Positions 54,558-63,459 of a stretch of DNA of 64,000 nt are shown piece by piece (position 1 is the first letter of the stretch; every line of letters starts with the position of its first letter). Below the pieces are notes generated by a model that saw only the letters and a list, made by a program, of their open reading frames with translations, searched no databases and was not told the origin of the DNA. Both the position numbers and the translations under genes were made by a program. Source of the stretch: Alkaliphilus flagellatus (lineage in GTDB: Bacteria > Bacillota > Clostridia > Peptostreptococcales > Natronincolaceae); the NCBI RefSeq assembly GCF_018919215.1, contig NZ_JAHLQK010000001.1, positions 776,430 to 840,429 of the forward strand, written 5' to 3'.

Positions 54558-55016
54558 TTGTTTAACTTAGATACATGAGTAGGCTATATGACAGATAATT
54601 CTAGTAAAGTTATCTGTGATGCCTTCAGTGAGAGGGTAATTAAGTTAGGTGTAACTAGGGTACAGTGGATTGCCCTATATTATTTAGGTAAAGAAGAGTT
54701 TATTAGTCAAAAAGAACTTGCGGAAAAAATGAATATAAAAGAATCATCTGTAGCTCGTTTACTTGATCGTATGGAAAGAGATGGATTAGTAGAGAGAGTT
54801 AAAAATGAAAACGATAAGAGAGTGACAAATTTAAGACTTACAGATAAAGGAAAACAGTATAGAATTAAATTATTACCAGAGGGTGAAGAATTTGAAAAGT
54901 TACTGTATAAAAATATATCCGATGAAGAAATGAAAATTTTTACAATGGTTCTATCAAAAATGGTTAGTAACATAAATGAGAATATTAATAATAAAAAGTG
55001 CACACATGGTTTGTAA
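54558..55016 (+). CDS. MarR-family regulator with in-frame UGA at codon 7 (candidate selenocysteine sensor)
   Basis: The only strong ribosome site, GGCAAGGAGGG (54541-54551), is spaced 6 nt from TTG 54558. From there the frame reads MFNLDT, TGA (54576-54578), VGYMTDNSSKVICDAF and on to 55016 (152 codons). An ATG at 54588 after the UGA has only a weak AGTAGG ahead and would remove part of the first helix. The core is MarR: VTRVQWIALYYL, QKELAEKMNIKESSVARLLDRMERDGLVERV, NDKRVTNLRLTDKGK. Homologues often have Cys where the UGA stands, and OhrR has its sensing Cys in the same helix. Recoding is strongly suspected but not proven. Confidence 0.6.
54591..54617 (+). promoter_or_regulatory. hairpin downstream of the MarR UGA (possible SECIS)
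   Basis: ACAGATAA / TTATCTGT perfect 8-bp stem, extendable by T-G and T-A to a CTAGTAA loop; 12 nt from the UGA to the stem. Position fits a bacterial SECIS, but the loop lacks the leading G residues of the other two hairpins. Confidence 0.4.
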
Positions 55017-55036
55017 AATGTGTGTATTTTTTTATG
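54998..55036 (+). terminator. terminator after the MarR gene
   Basis: CACACAT / ATGTGTG stem overlapping the stop codon, then a T-run. Confidence 0.7.
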
Positions 55037-55101
55037 CATATAGGAAAAAATATATACAATTAAAAAATGATAAAAAACGACAAATTTTTATCAAAAAAAT
55101 A

Positions 55102-55129
55102 TTGACAATTTTTAAACACTTGGTATACT
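55102..55129 (+). promoter_or_regulatory. promoter of the AhpD-like / lipoyl-dehydrogenase genes
   Basis: TTGACA (55102-55107), 16-nt spacer, TATACT (55124-55129), 43 nt before the gene start. Confidence 0.85.
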
Positions 55130-55147
55130 AATAATTAGCATAGCAAG
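55119..55147 (+). promoter_or_regulatory. inverted-repeat operator over the -10 box (probable MarR site)
   Basis: CTTGGTATACTAA (55119-55131), TAA spacer, TTAGCATAGCAAG (55135-55147): 11 of 13 positions are complementary. It covers the -10 box and start point, the usual place for a MarR repressor, and the nearest regulator is the MarR gene 100 bp upstream. Confidence 0.7.
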
Positions 55148-55171
55148 TAATTTAACAAGGAGGAGAATAAA

Positions 55172-55525
55172 ATGGCAAGAGACGTAAGACAAATGTTACA
55201 GGATTTTACTGGAGGATTAGAAGAACTAGCGAATACTAACGGAGCTCAAGTTGAAGCTTTTATGAATTTATTAGGGGCAGCTTATGAACCAGATGCATTA
55301 GATTTAAAAACAAAGGAGCTAATTAGTATAGGAGTTGCTATTTATAACCGTTGTGAATATTGTATTGTTTTCCATACTTACAATGCACTACAAGCGGGAG
55401 CTACAAGAAAAGAAATTATTGAGGCGGCAATGGTAGCAGTAGCCTTTGGTGGAGGACCTTCCATGGCTTATAGTGTTACATTATTAAAAGATTCAATTGA
55501 TGAGTTTGAAAAAGATTTTCAATAG
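55172..55525 (+). CDS. AhpD-like / carboxymuconolactone decarboxylase family redox protein
   Basis: 117 aa. The AhpD catalytic signature is YNRCEYCIVFHTYNALQAGA, with C61-x2-C64 and H68 as the proton relay; the rest is the all-helical CMD fold. AhpD-type proteins are reduced by lipoyl groups and pass electrons to peroxiredoxins. The gene directly downstream is a lipoyl-domain dihydrolipoamide dehydrogenase, which makes that chemistry likely here. Own promoter and operator; ATG 55172 after AAGGAGGAG. Confidence 0.92.
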   Translation: MARDVRQMLQDFTGGLEELANTNGAQVEAFMNLLGAAYEPDALDLKTKELISIGVAIYNRCEYCIVFHTYNALQAGATRKEIIEAAMVAVAFGGGPSMAYSVTLLKDSIDEFEKDFQ

Positions 55526-55529
55526 ATAG

Positions 55530-55563
55530 ATAAGAGAGGACAGTTACCTGTCTTCTCTTTATA
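55530..55563 (+). terminator. hairpin between the AhpD-like and dehydrogenase genes
   Basis: AAGAGAGGACAG / CTGTCTTCTCTT around TTAC, followed by TATATATTTTT. Probably partial termination, as no separate promoter for the next gene is evident. Confidence 0.75.
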
Positions 55564-55592
55564 TATTTTTAAAGTTGACAGGAGGGTTATAA

Positions 55593-57329
55593 GTGATATT
55601 TGATGTTAAATTAGAAAAATTATCAGGTCACAATAAGTCTGGTGTAATTGGCAGGATATATAAGGTAGAAGGAGATACTATTAAAGTAGGAGAAGAACTT
55701 TTTGATATAGAAGCTAAAAAAGGAAATATTACAGTTACATCAGATGTGGAAGGTAAAGTTGTAAAGATAAAAGTAGCTCAAGGTGACAAAGTTTCAATAG
55801 GCGATGTGCTATTTACAGTTGAAGGAGAAAAATCTAGTAGTAAAGCAGATACTAATAAAGGGGATGCTAATAAAAAACAAGGATTTAACTATATGGCTAA
55901 TTTCTTAAAACTACAGAAAGAAACAATTGAGACAGACATTGTTATTTTAGGTGGAGGCCCAGGGGGCTACGTTGCTGCTATAGAGGCGGCAAAGCAAGGT
56001 GCTAAAGTAGTACTTATAGAAAAAGAAAATTTAGGAGGAACCTGCCTTAACTGGGGTTGTATACCTACAAAGGCATTGGTACGTTCATCAGAAGTCTATG
56101 AGTTGGTAAAAAACTCTGAAGAGTATGGAATTTTCAAAAGCTCTCCAACCTTTGATTTTTCTAAGATAATGGAAAGAAAGAATAATGTAGTAAGCGAGTT
56201 AGTTGGAGGTATTGATTATCTTCTATCAAAAAACAATATTACTGTATTTAGAGGTAATGGAGAAATAATAGATAAAAATATGGTGTTTGTAAGGGAAAAA
56301 AATAAGGAAATTACAATTAATACTAAAAATATAATAATTGCTACAGGATCTAAAGCATTTATTCCACCAATAAAAGGAGTAGAGTCAAAAAATATATTAA
56401 CAAGTAAAGACATGTTAAGTTTAAATGAGCTACCTAAAAAAATAGTTATTGTTGGTGGCGGTGTAATTGGAATGGAGTTTGCATTTATTTGTAACGCCTT
56501 AGATTCAGATGTAAGTGTAGTAGAGTTTGCAGAAGATATTTTAATTGCCTTAGACGAAGATATTAGAAATGAAATTAGAGAAATAGCTGTAGAAAAAGGA
56601 ATAAAGGTTTATACTAGCTCGAAGGTTGAGGAAATTATTGATACAGAAGAAGGTAAGTCAATTGTTGTAGTATTTGACAAAGAGGGTAAGAAGGGCTATA
56701 TAACTGGAGATAAGGTTCTTATGTCAGTAGGAAGAATACCATTTTATGGCGATATAGATTTAGAAAAATTAGGAATTGATCTTAATGAAAGACCAAGAGG
56801 AATAAAGGTTAATAGCAAAATGCAAACAAGTGTAGATAATATTTATGCTATTGGAGACGTAACAAATATAATTCAATTAGCCCACGTTGCTTCTCATCAA
56901 GGTATAGTTGCTGTTGAAAATATACTAGGCAAGGATGTAGAGGCTGATTATTCTACTGTACCAAGTGCAATATTTACAAATCCTGAAATTGCATCTGTTG
57001 GTATTACCGAAAAAGTTGCAAAGGAAAAGGGTATATCGGTAAATGTAGGAAACTTCCCATTTGGGGCTAATGGTAAAGCTCTTACCTTAGGGGAAAGAAG
57101 AGGATTTGTAAAAGTAATTACTGAAGAAGCTACAGGTATAATAATAGGAGGATCTATTATTGGACCACATGCAACCGATCTTATACATGAAATTGCAGTT
57201 GCTATTAAGAACAAACTAACTGTAGAACAAGTAGTTGATACCATTCATGCGCATCCTACAACTGCTGAGGCTGTTCATGAAGCCCTATTGGCAACTACGC
57301 CAAAGGGAGCAATACATTTCGCAGAATAA
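55593..57329 (+). CDS. lpdA: dihydrolipoamide dehydrogenase with N-terminal lipoyl domain
   Basis: 578 aa from GTG 55593 after AGGAGGG. Residues 1-78 are a biotinyl/lipoyl domain with lipoyl-Lys candidate K43 in DIEAKKGNIT. A linker of about 30 residues follows. Then the flavoprotein: VILGGGPGGYVAAI, redox disulfide C151/C156 in GGTCLNWGCIPTKAL, VGGGVIGMEFAF, and catalytic HAHPTTAEAVHE near the C-terminus. Fusing the lipoyl arm to the dehydrogenase yields a self-contained dithiol generator. No 2-oxoacid dehydrogenase genes are nearby, so it more likely reduces the AhpD-like neighbour. Confidence 0.93.
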   Translation: MIFDVKLEKLSGHNKSGVIGRIYKVEGDTIKVGEELFDIEAKKGNITVTSDVEGKVVKIKVAQGDKVSIGDVLFTVEGEKSSSKADTNKGDANKKQGFNYMANFLKLQKETIETDIVILGGGPGGYVAAIEAAKQGAKVVLIEKENLGGTCLNWGCIPTKALVRSSEVYELVKNSEEYGIFKSSPTFDFSKIMERKNNVVSELVGGIDYLLSKNNITVFRGNGEIIDKNMVFVREKNKEITINTKNIIIATGSKAFIPPIKGVESKNILTSKDMLSLNELPKKIVIVGGGVIGMEFAFICNALDSDVSVVEFAEDILIALDEDIRNEIREIAVEKGIKVYTSSKVEEIIDTEEGKSIVVVFDKEGKKGYITGDKVLMSVGRIPFYGDIDLEKLGIDLNERPRGIKVNSKMQTSVDNIYAIGDVTNIIQLAHVASHQGIVAVENILGKDVEADYSTVPSAIFTNPEIASVGITEKVAKEKGISVNVGNFPFGANGKALTLGERRGFVKVITEEATGIIIGGSIIGPHATDLIHEIAVAIKNKLTVEQVVDTIHAHPTTAEAVHEALLATTPKGAIHFAE

Positions 57330-57379
57330 AGTAAACTTTGATGATTTATCAAAGATTTTGAGAATACTAGATGTTGGAT

Positions 57380-57424
57380 AAAAATATTAGAAGGGAAACT
57401 TTCTCCTTCTAATATTTTTTTTGC
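57380..57424 (+). terminator. terminator after the dehydrogenase
   Basis: AATATTAGAAGG / CCTTCTAATATT with an inner GAAACTTTCT loop and T8. Confidence 0.85.
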
Positions 57425-57509
57425 TTTTAATAAAGTTAAAGTTCATAACTACAAAGACAAAGCATCATAAAAATGCTATAATATTGAAGAAAAAAGAGAA
57501 GGTGATAAA

Positions 57510-58376
57510 GTGTCTGATATTGCAGGAAAGGGTTGTGAATCTCTAATACCCCTTGGGGATAGAAAATCACTTGAGGAAATAGAAAGAAGTATTATTACTA
57601 AATATAGAAAAGATATATGGTCAAAGTTTATTAAAGCTATAAAAGAATTTAATCTAATAGAGGATGGGGATAAGATTGGGATTGCAATATCTGGGGGTAA
57701 AGATAGTCTGCTGCTAGCCAAACTTTTTCAAGAACTAAAAAAACATGGCAAGGATAATTTTGAAGTAGAATATATTGCTATGGACCCAGGATACCATGAA
57801 AGTATTAAAGGCCTTCTTTTAGATAATTGTAATCATTTAAATATTCCAATCCATGTTTTTGAATCAGGGATTTTTAAAATAGCAGAGAAAATGGCAAAAG
57901 ATTATCCATGTTTTATGTGTGCCAAAATGAGAAGGGGGGCTTTATATAAAAAAGCCCAAGAACTTGGCTGTAACAAGCTTGCCCTAGGACATCACTTTAA
58001 TGATGTTATTGAAACAACTATGCTAAACCTACTATATACAGGAAACTTTAAGACAATGCTTCCAAAGTTAAAGGCTACGAATTTTGAAAAGATGGAGCTA
58101 ATTCGTCCGCTTTATTACGTTGAAGAGCAGATGATTATTGACTATACAGAGACTAATGGTATTTGGCCACTAAACTGTGCATGTATGGTGGCGGCTAAAA
58201 AAATAGGAAGCAAAAGGCATGAAGTAAAAGAGCTAATTAATAACCTAAAGAATAACTTTGAAAATATAGATAAATCTATTTTTAAAGCAGCACAAAATGT
58301 TAATATGGATTGTATTTTAGGCTGGCAGAAAGATGGAGAACAATATTCATATTTGGATTTTTATAACATAGAATAG
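57510..58376 (+). CDS. TtcA/TilS-type PP-loop ATPase (tRNA thiolation-like)
   Basis: 288 aa from GTG 57510 (AGAAGGTGA site). PP-loop S61-G-G-K-D-S66, then C134-F-M-C137 and a later CAC pair, the cysteines that hold the Fe-S cluster in TtcA-like 2-thiolation enzymes. LGHHFNDVIETTMLNLLYTG is typical of the group. Probably modifies tRNA with sulfur (or a related small molecule). The early GCESLIPLGDRKS segment is an N-terminal extension found in the clostridial subgroup. Confidence 0.88.
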   Translation: MSDIAGKGCESLIPLGDRKSLEEIERSIITKYRKDIWSKFIKAIKEFNLIEDGDKIGIAISGGKDSLLLAKLFQELKKHGKDNFEVEYIAMDPGYHESIKGLLLDNCNHLNIPIHVFESGIFKIAEKMAKDYPCFMCAKMRRGALYKKAQELGCNKLALGHHFNDVIETTMLNLLYTGNFKTMLPKLKATNFEKMELIRPLYYVEEQMIIDYTETNGIWPLNCACMVAAKKIGSKRHEVKELINNLKNNFENIDKSIFKAAQNVNMDCILGWQKDGEQYSYLDFYNIE

Positions 58377-58422
58377 TTTGAGATGAACTTATTATTTATT
58401 TAAGAAGATTAGTAGTCTAAAA

Positions 58423-58458
58423 TAAAAAACTCCCTTTAAGAAAAAGGGAGTTTTTAAA
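58423..58458. terminator. bidirectional terminator between convergent genes
   Basis: AAAAACTCCCTTT / AAAGGGAGTTTTT around AAGAA. Confidence 0.88.
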
Positions 58459-58459
58459 A

Positions 58460-59818
58460 TTAAAATATAATATGTGCTATTAATACAACTATAGGTAGGG
58501 TAACTAATGTACGCTGAATAAATATAATAGCTAAGTCCTTAATAGAAACTGGAATTTTAGAACCTAGTATTAATCCCCCTACCTCAGACATATAGATTAG
58601 CTGAGTTACAGATACACATGCTACAACAAAACGTGTAAGTTCACTTGTAATTTTACTTGCAATAACAGATGGTAGGAACATATCTGCAAATCCAACTACT
58701 AAGGTTTGGGCAGCTAAATCTGCTTCAGGCACTCTTAATAGTTTTAGTAGTGGAATAAATGGAACTCCTAACCATTGGAAAACTGGTGTAAACTCAGCAA
58801 TTATAAGTGCTAAAGTTCCAAAGGCCATAACTATAGGCGTTACTCCTAGCCACATATCTAATACATTTTTAATACCACTTTTGAAAAATTCTCTTATACT
58901 ACTATTTTTATCTGCTTGTTCTATAGCTTGTTTAAATCCCCATGTTAACGAGGTGTACCCCTTAGGAACCTGTTCAGAACTACCTTGATTATTATCAACT
59001 AAATAGGTATCTGACTTTCGTGAAAGCGGTGGTATACGGGGAATGATAATTGCAGCTACAACTCCAGCAAAGGACACTGTTAAATAAAAAGGAACAAAAA
59101 GATGAGCTAGATTTACTTGTGCTATAATAATAAGACTGAATGTTATTGATACTGCTGAAAATGTAGTTGCGATTACGGCAGCTTCTCTTTCTGTATAATG
59201 TCCGTCCTCATATTGTTTACTGGTTAAAAGTACACCAATACTTCCATCTCCAAGCCAAGAAGTAATACAGTCTATAGATGAACGTCCAGGCAATTTGAAA
59301 ATTGGACGCATTATTTTAGTTAATAAGGATCCAAAAAACTCTAATAAGCCGAAATCTAAAAGTAATGGTAAAAGTAGTCCTGCAAAAAGAAATACAGAAA
59401 ATAATATCGGAAGTAGATCATATAAAAGTAGTCCAGCAGTAGCATCAGACCACATCCAGTCTGGCCCTATCTGAAACAGTGCTGAAATTGCAAACACCAT
59501 ACCTAAAATTCTTGATACAAACCACAATGGTGTTACATTAAACAAAGTATTTAAAAAAGAACTTTTCTTAATAAAGGATGGTTGAAATAATTTAGTAATA
59601 ACACTACCAATTACAGTTATAGATATTAAAACAGTAGTAATTGTTGGTAAAGCATCAGATAAAGTATTAAGAATAAATCCAGAAAATAAAGCAATAGGAA
59701 TTGTAATTTCCCCATTGTAAGAAATAGGAATCATAAATAGAACGGAACCTATTAAAGAGGGAATAATAAAACGTAATATACTTGCTGTAGAATAATTTCC
59801 ATGTTTACTGTTGTCCAT
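58460..59818 (-). CDS. YjiH family membrane protein (nucleoside-recognition/Gate domains)
   Basis: 452 aa. Start at 59818 (MDNSKHGNYSTASILRFIIP) has AAGGAGATGAG on the minus strand; the frame is open further upstream without a site. About ten helices, with two Gate-like repeats (FGLLEFFGSLLTKIMRPIFKLPG and WLGVTPIVMAFGTLALIIAEF). SWLGDGSIGVLLTS is a family motif. Function unknown; thought to be a transporter. Confidence 0.85.
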   Translation of the reverse strand: MDNSKHGNYSTASILRFIIPSLIGSVLFMIPISYNGEITIPIALFSGFILNTLSDALPTITTVLISITVIGSVITKLFQPSFIKKSSFLNTLFNVTPLWFVSRILGMVFAISALFQIGPDWMWSDATAGLLLYDLLPILFSVFLFAGLLLPLLLDFGLLEFFGSLLTKIMRPIFKLPGRSSIDCITSWLGDGSIGVLLTSKQYEDGHYTEREAAVIATTFSAVSITFSLIIIAQVNLAHLFVPFYLTVSFAGVVAAIIIPRIPPLSRKSDTYLVDNNQGSSEQVPKGYTSLTWGFKQAIEQADKNSSIREFFKSGIKNVLDMWLGVTPIVMAFGTLALIIAEFTPVFQWLGVPFIPLLKLLRVPEADLAAQTLVVGFADMFLPSVIASKITSELTRFVVACVSVTQLIYMSEVGGLILGSKIPVSIKDLAIIFIQRTLVTLPIVVLIAHIIF

Positions 59819-60082
59819 GAAATTTCTCATCTCCTTTACTGCATTTAAATTTTTTCCAATAGTATAGATATTAATACATTTTGTATAAAAATGCAACATA
59901 TTGTATTAATAAAACTATTAAATTTTCTTAGTATTTTATATATTATATAGAAATATATAATCAAATTTTTCAACTTTTATCTGACAATACTTTATTGGAT
60001 GTATCTGTTTTAATTATAGCCCATATTGATTATAATTAAGGCAGGTTAATTATAATTGGTAAATATACCGATGGGGTGAAAT

Positions 60083-63000
60083 ATGTTTAATTTAAATGAA
60101 GAAAATATATATGATATGAGTACAGAATCAATTACCTATAAAAAGGGTAAAGGTTATTTTACTGAAAGAAGAGTAAAATCCTTAATTTTTAATCAAGAAA
60201 ACCTTAGTTTTTCAGCTATAGTACAAGGCACTAGAAAATATAATGTAAAGATAGGCTTTATACCAGGTGGGAATGTTAAACATACAACATGCTCCTGTTC
60301 TGCCTACGATAAATATTGGGGAATATGCAAGCATATTGTGGCTGTTCTTTTAACAATTATGCACAAGGATAGAGAGGGACAATTTAGTAAAGTTGCCGAA
60401 ACACAACATATAAAAAACATTTTAAGTTTTTATCGAAATAAACAGCATAGTGATTTTATATCATTAAATATGGAAATAACATTTGAACTAAAGATAAGTC
60501 GTTACAATAAGCGTATTGCGGGAAGTTTTATTAGTTTAAAGGTAGGAGAAGGTAGAACCTATGTTGTTCGTAATATTAAAGGATTTATAGAGTGTATATA
60601 TAATAAAAATAAGATTGAATTTGGGAAAAATTTTATCTTTGATCCTAATATTCATTCATTTAGTAGCGATGATCAAAAAATAATCGATCTTATAGCTGAA
60701 ATATATGAACATGAAAAAACTTTTGAAGAGGATTTTTATAAAGATAGCTCACAATCTATTTTTAATGGCAAATATATAAAGTTACCGGAGATAACTTTAA
60801 AGAGATTTTTAAACATTATAAAAGATGGCGATTTTATCTCTAAAGGTAGATTCAATGCCATTATTCTAGAAGAAGCTTATGATAATATTGTTATTAATGA
60901 GAAGGACATACCTTTTAGATTCCAATTAGACAAAGATAAAGAAAATATTGTTTTAAAAGTGGAACACGATGGTCTTATTATTCCTATAACCTCTGATGGG
61001 GATTATTTTTTCTCTAATGGTGAAATATGTAAGATATCTAAATATCAGAAAGAAAATCTTTTACCATTCTATAGTATCTTAACTAAGCATAAGGGAAGTA
61101 ATATTGTAATTGAGAAGGATATGCAGGAAAGCTTTTTTTCCGAAATATATCCAATTATAAAATGTATAGGTAAAGTGGAAATTGAAAAGAAACTTGAAGA
61201 AGTTATTTATTCTCCAGAGTTAAAAATTGAAACATATTTTGATAGAGCAGGGCGCAAAGTAACTGCAGATGTAAATTTTATATATGATCAAATTAAGATT
61301 AATCCATTTAAAGTATCGAGAAAAAATAATATTGAAAAAGATAAGGTTCTTATAAGGGATTTAGAAAATGAAAGAAAAGTAATAAGCTTTCTTGAAAACA
61401 GCAATTTTAAAATTAAAAACAGAGAAGTTTACTTAGAAGATGAAGAAGATATTTTTAAATTAGTTTATGAAAGATTAAAGTGTTTGCAAGATATATCAGA
61501 AGTATACTATTCTAACTCATTTAAGATGATGGAGGCTAGAAAACCCCCAAGCTTTAAAGGGGGAATAAGATTAAATAAAGATGAAGGTTTTTTAGAGTTT
61601 AACTTTGAAATAGACGAAGTAGACGATAAAGAACTTAATGGACTTTTAAAATCTTTAAGGCAAAGGAAAAAATATTATCGTTTAAAAGATGGGTCCTTTA
61701 TACCACTAGATAACGAACATCTAATTAGCTTAGATAAAATGATGTTAGAGTTAGATTTAGATAATTCAAATTTGAGAGGGAAAACTATAGAAATTCCTAA
61801 ATATAGAGGATTATACATAGACGAGCTATTAAGAGACAAAAATCTTAGTTTTATTAAGAAGAATAAAAACTTTAGAAACTTTGTTGAAGATATTAGGAAA
61901 TACAAGGAAGTAGAATACAATGTTCCTGAAGGATTAAATGGAACCTTAAGAGATTATCAAAAACTTGGTTTTAAATGGTTAAAAACCTTAAGTTACTATG
62001 GATTAGGTGGAATACTTGCAGATGATATGGGACTTGGAAAAACCTTTCAAGTATTGGCTTATTTAGTCTCTGAAAAAAAGGAAAGCAAAGAAGGTACAGC
62101 TTTAGTTGTAGCCCCTACATCCTTAGTATATAACTGGTTAGCAGAGATAGAAAAGTTTACACCCTCCTTAAAGGCTGCAGTAGTTGTAGGAAATAAGGAA
62201 GAAAGAAAACAAATAATTGAAAAGACAAATGAATATGATATTATAATTACCTCCTACCCTTTAATTAGAAGAGATGTTGATTTATATGAAAATTTATCTT
62301 TTAAGTGGTGTATTTTAGATGAAGCTCAACATATTAAAAACCCAAGTTCTCAAAATGCAAGATGCGTAAAGTCTATTAAGGCTAGTCATAGATTTGCTTT
62401 AACTGGGACACCTATAGAGAACTCTTTAACAGAGCTATGGTCTATTGTTGATTTCATAATGCCGGGGTATCTATTATCCTACAACAAATTTCAAAATAAA
62501 TATGAGAAAATGATCGTTAAAGAAGAAAATGAAGATGTGTTAAAGAGCCTTAGAAGGCAGATATCTCCTTTTGTGCTAAGACGTTTAAAAAAGCATGTAT
62601 TAAATGAGTTGCCTGAAAAAATAGAAAATATAGTATTTGCAGAGCTTAGTCCAGAACAAAAAAAATTATATGTAGCATATCTAAAGAAGATACAAGGTGA
62701 AATTGAAGAAGAAATAAAAGAAAACGGATTTGAAAGAAGTCAAATTAAAATTTTGGCCGCCTTAACAAGACTAAGACAAATTTGCTGCCATCCAGCATTG
62801 TTTTTGGAAAATTATAAGGGCACAAGCGGCAAATTTGAACTTTTACAGGAAATTATAGAAAATTCTATAGAGGGAAATCATCGTATTTTGTTATTTTCTC
62901 AATTTACCAGTATGCTTGCTATGATAAAAGATATGTTAGAAAAGCTTAAAGTTTCATATTATTATTTAGATGGATCAACTCCCATAGAGGAAAGAGGTAA

Positions 63001-63340
63001 TATGGTAAATGACTTTAATAATGGTAGCACAGATATTTTCTTGATATCTTTAAAAGCGGGTGGGACTGGTCTAAATTTAACTGGAGCAGATATGGTCATT
63101 CATTTTGACCCATGGTGGAATCCAGCTGTAGAGGAACAGGCAACAGATAGGGCCTATAGAATAGGGCAGAAAAATGTTGTTCATGTTATGAAGCTGATTA
63201 CAAAAGGAACTATAGAAGAAAAGATATCCAAACTTCAAGATAAGAAAAGAGAGTTAATTGATGGGGTTATACAACCTGGTGAAACGTTAATATCTAAGAT
63301 TAGCAAAGATGAACTTATGGAACTTTTTAGAGATGAATGA
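60083..63340 (+). CDS. SWIM zinc-finger SNF2-type helicase
   Basis: 1085 aa. SWIM motif at the N-terminus: C70-S-C72 and C82-K-H84 in TTCSCSAYDKYWGICKHIV. A central bacterial SNF2-associated region (about 120-600) follows. The helicase core has LADDMGLGKTFQVLAYL near 648, DEAQHIKNP near 743, FALTGTPIENSL, and the C-terminal half with LISLKAGGTGLNLTGADMVI and QATDRAYRIGQ. DNA-dependent ATPase that probably remodels protein-DNA complexes; HepA/RapA relation is only general. Start 60083 follows TGGGGTGA. Confidence 0.93.
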   Translation: MFNLNEENIYDMSTESITYKKGKGYFTERRVKSLIFNQENLSFSAIVQGTRKYNVKIGFIPGGNVKHTTCSCSAYDKYWGICKHIVAVLLTIMHKDREGQFSKVAETQHIKNILSFYRNKQHSDFISLNMEITFELKISRYNKRIAGSFISLKVGEGRTYVVRNIKGFIECIYNKNKIEFGKNFIFDPNIHSFSSDDQKIIDLIAEIYEHEKTFEEDFYKDSSQSIFNGKYIKLPEITLKRFLNIIKDGDFISKGRFNAIILEEAYDNIVINEKDIPFRFQLDKDKENIVLKVEHDGLIIPITSDGDYFFSNGEICKISKYQKENLLPFYSILTKHKGSNIVIEKDMQESFFSEIYPIIKCIGKVEIEKKLEEVIYSPELKIETYFDRAGRKVTADVNFIYDQIKINPFKVSRKNNIEKDKVLIRDLENERKVISFLENSNFKIKNREVYLEDEEDIFKLVYERLKCLQDISEVYYSNSFKMMEARKPPSFKGGIRLNKDEGFLEFNFEIDEVDDKELNGLLKSLRQRKKYYRLKDGSFIPLDNEHLISLDKMMLELDLDNSNLRGKTIEIPKYRGLYIDELLRDKNLSFIKKNKNFRNFVEDIRKYKEVEYNVPEGLNGTLRDYQKLGFKWLKTLSYYGLGGILADDMGLGKTFQVLAYLVSEKKESKEGTALVVAPTSLVYNWLAEIEKFTPSLKAAVVVGNKEERKQIIEKTNEYDIIITSYPLIRRDVDLYENLSFKWCILDEAQHIKNPSSQNARCVKSIKASHRFALTGTPIENSLTELWSIVDFIMPGYLLSYNKFQNKYEKMIVKEENEDVLKSLRRQISPFVLRRLKKHVLNELPEKIENIVFAELSPEQKKLYVAYLKKIQGEIEEEIKENGFERSQIKILAALTRLRQICCHPALFLENYKGTSGKFELLQEIIENSIEGNHRILLFSQFTSMLAMIKDMLEKLKVSYYYLDGSTPIEERGNMVNDFNNGSTDIFLISLKAGGTGLNLTGADMVIHFDPWWNPAVEEQATDRAYRIGQKNVVHVMKLITKGTIEEKISKLQDKKRELIDGVIQPGETLISKISKDELMELFRDE

Positions 63341-63459
63341 TACTATATAGTGTTTAATTTAATTATATAGAGGGTACATAATTGAAGTATCAATAGATAG
63401 TTATATGTACATAGATTTTATTGTACAGCTAAAGTATTCGATTATAAAGGAGTGGTTTA

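Noticed and set aside
55172-57329. Selenocysteine in the AhpD-like or dehydrogenase genes
   Set aside because: Both have ordinary Cys codons at their redox motifs and no in-frame UGA.
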